The translations under genes and the position numbers were made by a program. A stretch of DNA of 5,315 bases from NCBI GenBank assembly GCA_029879555.1, contig JAOUQB010000201.1, positions 1 through 5,315 of the forward strand, written 5' to 3'. The notes beneath the pieces were generated by a model. It worked only from the letters and a program-made list of their open reading frames with translations, was not told where the DNA came from and searched no databases. Source of the stretch: Nitrospirota bacterium (GTDB lineage Bacteria; Nitrospirota; Nitrospiria; Nitrospirales; UBA8639). The stretch's first letter is position 1, and each line of letters opens with the position of its first letter. This document shows positions 1 to 5,279 of this stretch, piece after piece.

Positions 1-1257
1 CTCACGCTTGGAGCCAGTCGAAATCATATCGATAGGACAAGCGGCAAGTTCTTCGACTCTCGCTAAATACCGCTTGGCTGCGGGGGGCAACGCTTTATAC
101 GATGTAATCCCCGTGGTATCAGCAGTCCACCCGTCCCACCGTTCATAGACCGGCTGCCCATTCTCCAACACATCCAAATTAGCCGGCATTTCCCGATACA
201 ACTTTCCTTGATACCGATACCCCGTACAAATTTTCAATTCTTTGAATCCATCCAACACGTCCATCTTGGTAATCGCTAACGACGTGAGGCCATTGACGCG
301 AACGGCATATCGCAACAACACCATATCAAGCCAACCACACCTGCGTGCTCGTCCAGTCGTCGATCCATATTCATGGCCGCGAGTCATGAGTTGTTGGCCA
401 ATGGCGTCGTCTAATTCTGTTGGAAAGGGTCCGCCACCCACACGAGTCGTATAGGCCTTGGTCACTCCCAACACAGCCGAGATGTTCGTAGGACCAACGC
501 CGCTACCCGTGCACGCGCCTCCGGAACACGAACTGGAGGAGGTCACAAACGGATAGGTTCCAAAATCAACATCAAGATGAGTGCCCTGCGCCCCTTCGAA
601 CAACACTTGCTTGCCACTCGCAAAGGCCCGATCAAGCAATAAGGGAACATCCGTAATGTGGGGCCGCAACCGCTCCCCATAGGCTTGATACTCCTTAAAG
701 ATGGATTGCACCGTAAATCCCTTAGCATGATAAATGCGTCGCAAAAACGCATTAATTTCGACTAAATTTTCCTGAATCTTTTTCTTTAAGACATCCGGAT
801 TCAGCAAATCTCCCATCCGAATGCCGACACGGGCCATTTTATCCACATAGGCCGGACCGATACCCCGACCCGTCGTCCCGATCCGCTTAGCCCCTTTGGC
901 TTGTTCAGCAGCCTTATCAATGGCCTTATGATAGGGCATGATGACATGGGCGCGTTGGCTAATAAGGAATCGCTTGCCCACCGCAATCCCATTGTTCTTC
1001 AACCCATCTAATTCACCAATTAAGCCCCCGGGATCAATCACGACGCCATTGCCGAGGACGCATTGCTTCCCACGATACAAGACCCCTGAAGGGATCAGGT
1101 GAAAAATAAACGTCCCTTTATCGGTGATGACGGTATGCCCGGCATTCGATCCGCCCTGATAGCGGACGATGACATCGGCATCTTTGGCCAGTAGATCAAC
1201 AATCTTGCCTTTTCCTTCATCGCCCCACTGGGAACCAATCACCACAAGCGCTGACAT
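1..1257 (-). CDS. purA: Adenylosuccinate synthase PurA, C-terminus cut by window edge
   Basis: PurA joins IMP and aspartate using GTP to give adenylosuccinate, the first committed step from IMP to AMP, in the cytoplasm. The 419 residues visible read without interruption. Family landmarks sit at the same numbers as in the E. coli enzyme: P-loop GDEGKGK 12-18 with catalytic Asp13, NAGHT with catalytic His41, the IMP-binding TTGRGIGP 128-135, Arg143, FEGAQGT 220-226 with Gln224, Thr239, TTGRARR with Arg303, and the guanine-recognition TKMD 330-333. The last visible residues, ISTGSKRE, match the start of the usual C-terminal guanine-binding segment, so only about 10-15 residues are missing outside the window. 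The ATG at 1257 is preceded by GGAGG five bases upstream (1263-1267). The Ser/Cys-rich stretch at 240-250 is slightly unusual but lies within the normal fold. Transcription probably starts near 1326, from the promoter described separately. Confidence 0.97.
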   Translation of the reverse strand, partial: MSALVVIGSQWGDEGKGKIVDLLAKDADVIVRYQGGSNAGHTVITDKGTFIFHLIPSGVLYRGKQCVLGNGVVIDPGGLIGELDGLKNNGIAVGKRFLISQRAHVIMPYHKAIDKAAEQAKGAKRIGTTGRGIGPAYVDKMARVGIRMGDLLNPDVLKKKIQENLVEINAFLRRIYHAKGFTVQSIFKEYQAYGERLRPHITDVPLLLDRAFASGKQVLFEGAQGTHLDVDFGTYPFVTSSSSCSGGACTGSGVGPTNISAVLGVTKAYTTRVGGGPFPTELDDAIGQQLMTRGHEYGSTTGRARRCGWLDMVLLRYAVRVNGLTSLAITKMDVLDGFKELKICTGYRYQGKLYREMPANLDVLENGQPVYERWDGWTADTTGITSYKALPPAAKRYLARVEELAACPIDMISTGSKRE

Positions 1258-1290
1258 GCTCGCCTCCACTCCCCTAGATTGACCGGACAC

Positions 1291-1321
1291 AAAAAAGCTC
1301 TGACAACGACTAGGTCAGAGC
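1291..1321 (-). terminator. Terminator-like hairpin in the purA leader
   Basis: Read on the minus strand, GCTCTGAC (1321-1314), a 9-base loop and GTCAGAGC (1304-1297) form a perfect 8-bp stem, followed at once by six T residues (1296-1291). This is the shape of an intrinsic terminator. No minus-strand gene ends upstream of it: the neighbouring gene is the plus-strand tRNA. The hairpin lies between the predicted purA start site (about 1326) and the purA start codon. It could therefore be an attenuator or a 5' stabilising hairpin rather than the end of a transcription unit. The stem and T-run are seen directly; the role is inferred. Confidence 0.6.
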
Positions 1322-1332
1322 GCAATGTTCGC

Positions 1333-1361
1333 ATCGTAGGTCCCACGTCACAAATTGTCAA
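1333..1361 (-). promoter_or_regulatory. Predicted sigma-70-type promoter of purA
   Basis: On the minus strand a perfect -35 box TTGACA (1361-1356) and a -10 box TACGAT (1338-1333, four of six matches) are separated by exactly 17 bases. This predicts a start near 1326 and a leader of about 70 bases before the purA ATG. The leader would begin about five bases before the terminator-like hairpin. Confidence 0.6.
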
Positions 1362-1397
1362 CGAAGAAAATGAAAAGCGCTTAGCACCGCGTCTTTC

Positions 1398-1426
1398 TTG
1401 ACCACATGCCAGACCCGTGATAGCAT
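1398..1426 (+). promoter_or_regulatory. Predicted promoter of the tRNA-Ala gene
   Basis: TTGACC (1398-1403, five of six -35 matches) and TAGCAT (1421-1426, four of six -10 matches) are 17 bases apart. Transcription would start around 1432-1433, a few bases before the mature tRNA 5' end at 1439. It is divergent from the purA promoter; the two -35 boxes are 36 bases apart. Confidence 0.5.
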
Positions 1427-1438
1427 CTTTTTCGGTGT

Positions 1439-1514
1439 GGGGCTGTAGCGCAGTTGGGAGCGCGCGTGAATGGCATTCACGAGGTCGCCGGTTCAATCCC
1501 GGCCAGCTCCACCA
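1439..1514 (+). tRNA. tRNA-Ala, anticodon GGC
   Basis: A complete 76-base cloverleaf can be drawn. The acceptor GGGGCTG (1439-1445) pairs with CAGCTCC (1504-1510) and carries the G3-U70 pair that identifies alanine tRNAs. The D stem is GCGC/GCGC (1448-1451 with 1460-1463). The anticodon stem is CGTGA/TCACG, with loop ATGGCAT and anticodon GGC at 1472-1474, which reads GCC and GCU. The variable loop is AGGTC, and the T arm GCCGG-TTCAATC-CCGGC spans 1487-1503. The discriminator is A1511 and the CCA is encoded at 1512-1514. No intrinsic terminator follows, so read-through into the ABC-F leader is possible. No duplicate of the 3' end is seen in the window, so nothing suggests use as an integration site here. 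Confidence 0.97.
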
Positions 1515-1528
1515 ACCTTCCTCATTCT

Positions 1529-1534
1529 TATAAT
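1529..1534 (+). promoter_or_regulatory. Perfect TATAAT, possible -10 box for the ABC-F gene
   Basis: TATAAT lies 15 bases after the tRNA. No good -35 box sits at the right distance, which would fall inside the tRNA acceptor region, so this is a possible activator-dependent or weak promoter. It predicts a start near 1541 and a leader of about 70 bases to the ABC-F ATG. In AT-rich intergenic DNA such a box can arise by chance. Confidence 0.35.
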
Positions 1535-1552
1535 CTTCTCTGGCATTCATCC

Positions 1553-1570
1553 CTGACAGGAGAGAGTCAG
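1553..1570 (+). promoter_or_regulatory. Strong Shine-Dalgarno in a hairpin loop, upstream of the leader ORF
   Basis: CTGAC (1553-1557) and GTCAG (1566-1570) form a 5-bp stem whose 8-base loop is AGGAGAGA (1558-1565). The AGGAG core is the best ribosome binding site between the tRNA and the ABC-F gene. It is about 50 bases from the ABC-F ATG, too far to serve it directly. It is 7 bases from a GTG at 1570 that opens a short ORF. Confidence 0.45.
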
Positions 1571-1626
1571 TGTCATCGGCCAAATGGCCGAATAATTGTC
1601 TTATGGTAATACGATGTTACATGTAG
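1570..1626 (+). CDS. Possible 18-residue leader peptide overlapping the ABC-F start
   Basis: A GTG at 1570, seven bases after an AGGAG, opens an 18-codon frame reading MSSAKWPNNCLMVIRCYM and ending at TAG 1624-1626. It is in a different frame from the ABC-F gene and overlaps its ATG (1614) by 13 bases. Within it TCGGCC (1576-1581) and GGCCGA (1586-1591) form a 6-bp hairpin with an AAAT loop, which a translating ribosome would open. Many antibiotic-resistance ABC-F genes are known to be controlled by translated leaders, so the arrangement fits a regulatory or translationally coupled uORF. A frame this short can also arise by chance, and the peptide resembles nothing I recognise. Confidence 0.35.
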   Translation: MSSAKWPNNCLMVIRCYM

Positions 1627-3476
1627 AACGCCTCACCAAAACCTTCCCAACGAAACCCCTGTTTCTTGAGGCCTCCGCTCATCTGAAGCCCGGTACCCGC
1701 GTGGGCCTCGTCGGGCCAAATGGATCAGGGAAAACATCGCTCTTACGAATGATTCTCAACGAGAGTGACATTGAAAGTGGCCGAATCCGAAAACGACCAC
1801 ATCTCCGGATAGGCTATCTGCCACAAGAATTAGAAACACTGCCGGGCAATACTATTTTGGATGCCACGCATCGCAATGAATTCCCGGAATATGAGGCCAA
1901 ACGCATTCTGGCTGGTCTCGGATTCCAAGAGGGTGACTGGGACCGAAAGATTCAGACACTGTCCGGTGGCTATCGCATGCGCGTGGCCTTGGCCTATTTG
2001 CTGTTATCAGCGCCTGACGTATTAATGCTGGACGAGCCAACCAACCATCTGGATAAACCCACGCAACGATGGCTGGAAAGCTTCCTCATTAATTCATCTT
2101 TCACCTTGCTCATTATCAGCCACGACATTGAGTTTCTCGACAAAATGGTCACCCATATCTGGGAAGTTCGCAATCACACCCTGCAAGAATATCGCGGCAA
2201 CTATTCACGCTTTCAAAAACTGAAAGCGGAACGAGACGCCCAAGAAGAAGCCGCCGCGAATCGGCAAGCCAAAGAAATCAATCGCGTGCAATCCTTTGTG
2301 GACCGATTTCGATATCAAGCCAATAAAGCCACCCAAGTCCAATCGCGCATCAAGGCATTGGAAAAGGTCAAACGCATTGAATTGCAGCGAGACACGAAGC
2401 GCCTCAAATTTAAATTTCCTGAACCGCCGACGAGCGGACGAGAAGTTCTGGAACTGCAAAACATCCACAAACGCTACGGCGAAAAAATCGTCTACGAAGG
2501 GTTAGATTTTTCGATTGAGCGGGGCCAGCGAATCGCGTTTGTCGGGGAAAATGGCGCGGGAAAATCGACGCTCCTGAAAATGCTGGCTGGCGTCCTGCAA
2601 TTTGAAGAAGGCAAACGCATTGTCGGACATGGCGTCACGATTCATTATTTCGCGCAGCATCAGGCAGAAATTCTCCATCCCGAACACAGCATCCTAGACT
2701 CGCTCGAAGACGCCGCCCCTATGGCTGAACGAAACTTTTTACGCGGATTAGCTGGCGCCTTTCTTTTTACCGGCGACGACCAGCACAAACCCATCAAGGC
2801 CTTAAGCGGAGGGGAACGCAATCGCGTCGCCTTGGCCCGCATGCTCGTCGAGCCAGCCAATACCTTGCTGTTAGATGAGCCGACCAATCATTTGGATCCG
2901 TCATCAGTGGATATGTTGACCGACGCTCTCCTTCAATTCCCTGGCACCATCGTCTTCATCTCGCATGACCCCACATTTCTCATGCGAGTATCCACACGTG
3001 TGGTCGAAATTGATGAAGGAAAGGCTCGAGACTACATCGGCGACTATGAATATTATTGCTGGAAACGCGCGAAAGAATTAGAAGACCAGATTCCGCCGGA
3101 AGCCAAAGTCGACAAGAAAAAATCCAAGAAAAAAGACAAAGCCCAAAAAGAACAACCCACCACCGAACATGTCACTAACGGGGCATCCGCAACACCCATC
3201 GCTCCTCCCGCCGGCCCATCACGACGAGACCTCTCAAAAAGCATCGCCCGCTTGGAAAAACAAGTGGCCACAGCGGAACAAGAAATTGCCGCCCTTGAAG
3301 AACAGATCAAAGCCCGCGATATCGAACTCGCCGCCCCGGGAACCTACCAGGATTATTCCCGCTGGAATTCCCTCCATCAAGAACGCGAGAAATGGACCCG
3401 CGACCTCGACCGCCTCACCCACAAATGGGGCGACCTCACCGCCCAACTAGAAAAGCAACAATCCCAAATTTCCTAA
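1614..3476 (+). CDS. ABC-F family ATPase (YheS/Uup-like translation factor)
   Basis: This 620-residue protein has two ABC ATPase cassettes and no membrane segments. That is the layout of ABC-F proteins, which bind the ribosomal E site and relieve stalled or drug-bound ribosomes. Cassette 1 has Walker A GPNGSGKT 34-41, signature LSGGY 116-120, Walker B LMLDEPTNHLD 137-147 and switch His170. Cassette 2 has GENGAGKST 311-319, LSGGE 397-401, LLLDEPTNHLD 418-428 and switch His451. The charged linker (about 195-265) carries FRYQANKATQVQSRIKALEK, much like the P-site-tRNA-interacting linker of YheS-type members. A Lys-rich stretch (498-512) and a Pro/Ala-rich spacer lead to a C-terminal coiled coil (about 540-618), as in Uup and YheS. 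The frame opens at TTG 1596, directly after an in-frame TAA. I prefer ATG 1614 because MLHVERLTKTF matches the usual family N-terminus. Neither start has a good Shine-Dalgarno. Whether it gives drug resistance or does housekeeping work cannot be told; the general shape favours housekeeping. Confidence 0.95.
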   Translation: MLHVERLTKTFPTKPLFLEASAHLKPGTRVGLVGPNGSGKTSLLRMILNESDIESGRIRKRPHLRIGYLPQELETLPGNTILDATHRNEFPEYEAKRILAGLGFQEGDWDRKIQTLSGGYRMRVALAYLLLSAPDVLMLDEPTNHLDKPTQRWLESFLINSSFTLLIISHDIEFLDKMVTHIWEVRNHTLQEYRGNYSRFQKLKAERDAQEEAAANRQAKEINRVQSFVDRFRYQANKATQVQSRIKALEKVKRIELQRDTKRLKFKFPEPPTSGREVLELQNIHKRYGEKIVYEGLDFSIERGQRIAFVGENGAGKSTLLKMLAGVLQFEEGKRIVGHGVTIHYFAQHQAEILHPEHSILDSLEDAAPMAERNFLRGLAGAFLFTGDDQHKPIKALSGGERNRVALARMLVEPANTLLLDEPTNHLDPSSVDMLTDALLQFPGTIVFISHDPTFLMRVSTRVVEIDEGKARDYIGDYEYYCWKRAKELEDQIPPEAKVDKKKSKKKDKAQKEQPTTEHVTNGASATPIAPPAGPSRRDLSKSIARLEKQVATAEQEIAALEEQIKARDIELAAPGTYQDYSRWNSLHQEREKWTRDLDRLTHKWGDLTAQLEKQQSQIS

Positions 3477-3488
3477 TTTCCTACTTCA

Positions 3489-3508
3489 ACTTTTTTGTTT
3501 AAAAAAGT
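3489..3508 (+). terminator. AT-only palindrome after the ABC-F gene, weak terminator candidate
   Basis: ACTTTTTT (3489-3496) and AAAAAAGT (3501-3508) form an 8-bp stem with a GTTT loop, 12 bases past the ABC-F stop. It has only one C-G pair per arm and no T tail beyond the stem, so it is a poor intrinsic terminator. It is the only hairpin between the stop and the mobile element and may mark the 3' end of the transcript. Confidence 0.25.
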
Positions 3509-3541
3509 AAGCCAATGAATGGAGTCTAATTCCGTTTTCTT

Positions 3542-3550
3542 ATATAACTT
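3542..3550 (+). repeat. 9-bp target-site duplication, left copy
   Basis: ATATAACTT directly abuts the left inverted repeat of the mobile element. It is repeated exactly and in the same orientation at 3723-3731, directly abutting the right one. Confidence 0.8.
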
Positions 3551-3722
3551 CAGTAGTGTCCCAACGTTCTCGAAAATCACTCTTTTTGTTGCCTAACGCA
3601 TTGATTTAATTAGAGGCAGAATCTGGAATGAAATTGAAATCGAAACCACCCAGGAAAACGTCATAACCCTTGTCATTATTGAGATTTTAAGCTTTGACTC
3701 TAGAAACGTTGGGACACTACTG
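3551..3722. mobile_element. 172-bp MITE-like element
   Basis: The element is bounded by perfect 18-bp terminal inverted repeats, CAGTAGTGTCCCAACGTT at 3551-3568 and its reverse complement at 3705-3722. An imperfect continuation (CTCGA against TCTAGA) runs a few bases inward. Perfect 9-bp direct repeats of ATATAACTT flank both ends. The interior of 136 bases is AT-rich and has no useful ORF, so the element cannot move by itself and would need a transposase from a full-length insertion sequence elsewhere. A 9-bp duplication fits several families, including IS4, IS256 and ISAs1. The CAGTAGTGTCC-type tip reminds me of some IS4-group ends, but I cannot assign the family. Identical inverted repeats and target duplication suggest a fairly recent insertion. 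It sits between the ABC-F gene and a decayed gene, about 106 bases upstream of that gene's likely start. Confidence 0.85.
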
Positions 3723-3731
3723 ATATAACTT
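3723..3731 (+). repeat. 9-bp target-site duplication, right copy
   Basis: Exact second copy of ATATAACTT. Removing the element and one copy restores a continuous AT-rich intergenic sequence. Confidence 0.8.
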
Positions 3732-3828
3732 ATTGACCATATTTAGTTGATTCTATAGGGGGTGTATAGTTGTAGATATTGGGCCATTAAGGACGTCTAT
3801 TTTTATTTAATCTGAACTAAGGAACGAG

Positions 3829-4474
3829 TTGGGTGGACTGGTGAATGCGACAAAAGACCGCACTGTAATTGTCCTCGGCGCAGGCGCTAGTCGTGACTAT
3901 GGCTTCCCGCTGGGCCGTAAGTTACGAGATGCCGTTTGTAGGGTCTGTCTCAAGCCATATCACGATACTCACGTTCAATTATGATCGATCATTAGAGTTC
4001 TACCTTTCCACCATCGTCGGGAAGCGAGCTAAAAAGGAGCCGGAAGCTGCGACCGTGAGAATCGGAGGTGCAGATCAGGTGGTAATCGCAGACGGGCCCA
4101 CGGTTATTCATCTTCACGGCCAACTTCGTGGCTCGTATTCGAGTACGTGGTCCAATGACCGCCTGGACGCTGATGGCCTGCTTCTCCTCTCGTCTGCTGA
4201 TCAAGGCTTTGCGGAATTCGAGCGGGGTAGGGCAGCCATTCGCGCCTGTCGGGCGTTATACTTCCTCGGATTCGGATTCAATCCCAAGAGCACTAGGCGC
4301 CTAGGCGATTTCACAGATGCGAGCGTTGTGAACAACATGGAGATTTCTGGCACGCATGTCGGGTTCACTGAACGCGAATGGAACGAGATTCCGTCTGGTC
4401 TCTTCCCACTTGGATGGAATGAGCGTCAGGGTTGGAAATCCGTTCACGAATTCGTGCGGGAGAATCAGATTTAG
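3829..4474 (+). pseudogene. Broken SIR2-like (NADase-type) gene, internal deletion plus frame change
   Basis: The first frame reads TVIVLGAGASRDYGFPLG, the Rossmann glycine motif that opens SIR2-like proteins, then hits TGA at 3982-3984. A second frame, recognisable from 3959, carries the rest of the family in order: ITILTFNYDRSLE (the FNYD Asn is the usual NAD-hydrolysis residue), VIHLHGQL (catalytic-type His), ALYFLGFGFN, then GTHVGFTE, ending at TAG 4472-4474. The two parts join within about 3935-3956. Intact relatives carry roughly 100 residues between GFPLG and FNYD, all lost here, so this is an internal deletion with a frame change, not a simple slip. Start: TTG 3829 lies five bases after AAGGA (3819-3823); GTG 3841 is an alternative. 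Such SIR2-like proteins deplete NAD in several phage-defence systems (Thoeris ThsA, SIR2-APAZ, DSR), so a dead defence gene is likely but inferred. The ATG at 3869 lies in the out-of-frame stretch and is not a natural start. Confidence 0.8.
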
Positions 4475-4640
4475 CGCCTAAGGAATAAATTTATAACCTT
4501 TAACGCCATGAGTCTAAGCCGTTTCTACAGTCTCTTTTTGAGCCCTGGCCTCAATTTCTTCTCAGCGTCTGAAGAAAAACCTTACTTGATTTTTTATTTC
4601 TTTTTGCAAATAAATTCCAACGTCTTCTCGTCTGAATAGC
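4475..4640. other. AT-rich spacer without a recognised feature
   Basis: This stretch holds T-rich runs (for example around 4588-4607) and a short palindrome ATAAATTTAT at 4485-4494. I see no gene, clear terminator or promoter. It separates the broken SIR2-like gene from the GC-rich repeat. Confidence 0.5.
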
Positions 4641-4868
4641 GCCTTCGCTTTTGGATCGACGCCTGCCGTTCGGCCATTGGGTCGGATGATCTTTGAATTT
4701 GGCGGGCCTTGTGTGAGCGTAGCGAGTTGATCCGCCCTCCTATCCTGCGTCCGTCCCATCCAATAATGCCGGACGGGGCGTCAATGGTTTTGGGTCCTTT
4801 TGCCGAAACAAAAGGGCCTCGGCTGTCGGGCCGAAACCCGGCATGCAATATAAGGGGTCAGACTCGAC
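4641..4868. repeat. GC-rich, highly foldable intergenic repeat (REP/dispersed-element type)
   Basis: A GC-rich block sits in AT-rich surroundings. Its right half is a nested structure. ATGCCGG (4766-4772) and CCGGCAT (4838-4844) enclose two adjacent hairpins: GGTCCTTTTG/CAAAAGGGCC (4793-4802 with 4809-4818, 10 pairs including one G-U) and TCGGC/GCCGA (4819-4823 with 4830-4834). A competing stem is CCGTCC/GGACGG (4751-4756 with 4771-4776). GGCGG/CCGCC (4701-4705 with 4732-4736) may fold the left half. It ends near GGGGTCAGACTCGAC (4854-4868), a motif I associate from memory with the ends of REP-associated transposase (RAYT) elements. The minus-strand frame across it gives KTIDAPSG and NSLRSHKA, strings I recall from many short doubtful 'proteins' in other bacteria. 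That suggests a dispersed repeat rather than a gene. Left boundary uncertain. Confidence 0.45.
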
Positions 4869-4973
4869 TAAAATTCAAGGCCATCAGCTTCTATTTCAGA
4901 TCAATTATTTCAAACCAATCCATTTAAAGGTAGAGAGCAATATAATCTTCCCCCATAGACCATTGTCATAGCC

Positions 4974-5252
4974 TTAGGAGTCTTTTTTCACTCGCTTCGC
5001 CTTTTTGACAGGCTTTTCGGTCTTGGGAGGTTTCACTCGTTTGGACTTCTCAACATGAGGTGCACTGGGCAGGCTTTGGCGAAATCCTCCACTGGAAATA
5101 ATCTGGGCTTGTTTTCTGATTTCCTCAATCGATTTCGGTTCTGGTCCCTTCCGAGGATCACGAATTCCCAAGAGGTCCCACGGGACTTTATGTGGGGTCC
5201 CGGAGGCCTTCGGCTTTTGACTCTTTCCACCCCATTTCATCGTTAATTTCAT
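4974..5252 (-). CDS. Small basic Lys/Pro-rich protein of unknown function
   Basis: The frame gives 92 residues starting MKLTMKWGGK and ending KKAKRVKKDS. I chose the ATG at 5252 because GGAGG (5258-5262) lies five bases upstream. An in-frame ATG at 5276 would add eight residues but has no comparable ribosome site. The middle (about 20-60) contains VPWDLLGIRDPRKGPEPKSIEEIRKQAQ, with one likely short helix. The last 25 residues are mostly Lys, Arg and Pro, so the tail is probably disordered and could bind nucleic acid or an acidic partner. No signal peptide, membrane segment or cysteine motif is seen, and I recognise no family. The strong ribosome site and uninterrupted frame favour a real gene. 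No convincing terminator follows the TAA at 4974-4976. Confidence 0.6.
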   Translation of the reverse strand: MKLTMKWGGKSQKPKASGTPHKVPWDLLGIRDPRKGPEPKSIEEIRKQAQIISSGGFRQSLPSAPHVEKSKRVKPPKTEKPVKKAKRVKKDS

Positions 5253-5279
5253 CCTTTCCTCCGTTCGTCCCAACATTCT

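Noticed and set aside
1239..1583. 114-codon open frame on the minus strand across the tRNA
   Set aside because: It runs antisense through the whole tRNA and the purA promoter and contains the GLNRRPRECHSRALPTALQPH-type string that any antisense tRNA translation gives. It is a shadow, not a gene.
3733..3770. Possible promoter TTGACC (3733-3738) with TATAGT (3765-3770) before the SIR2-like gene
   Set aside because: The spacing is 26 bases, far from the usual 16-18, and the other -10 options are weak. I could not support a promoter call.
3869..3958. ATG at 3869 as a true start of the SIR2-like protein
   Set aside because: The residues from 3869 to about 3958 in this frame are the out-of-frame reading of the GAGASRDYGFPLG segment, so the start is an artefact of the frame change.
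4293..4456. Two perfect 12-bp palindromes, CTAGGCGCCTAG (4293-4304) and CACGAATTCGTG (4445-4456)
   Set aside because: Both lie inside the former coding region and differ from each other. They have no promoter context, so they look like chance or simple restriction-site-type palindromes.
4594..4848. 84-codon minus-strand frame, with an overlapping second frame at 4562-4759
   Set aside because: It coincides with the foldable GC-rich repeat, has no good ribosome site, and its composition follows the repeat. It is better explained as a chance frame in a dispersed element.
4709..4927. 72-codon plus-strand frame
   Set aside because: It lies over the same hairpins and the GGGGTCAGACTCGAC motif, has no family resemblance and no convincing ribosome site.
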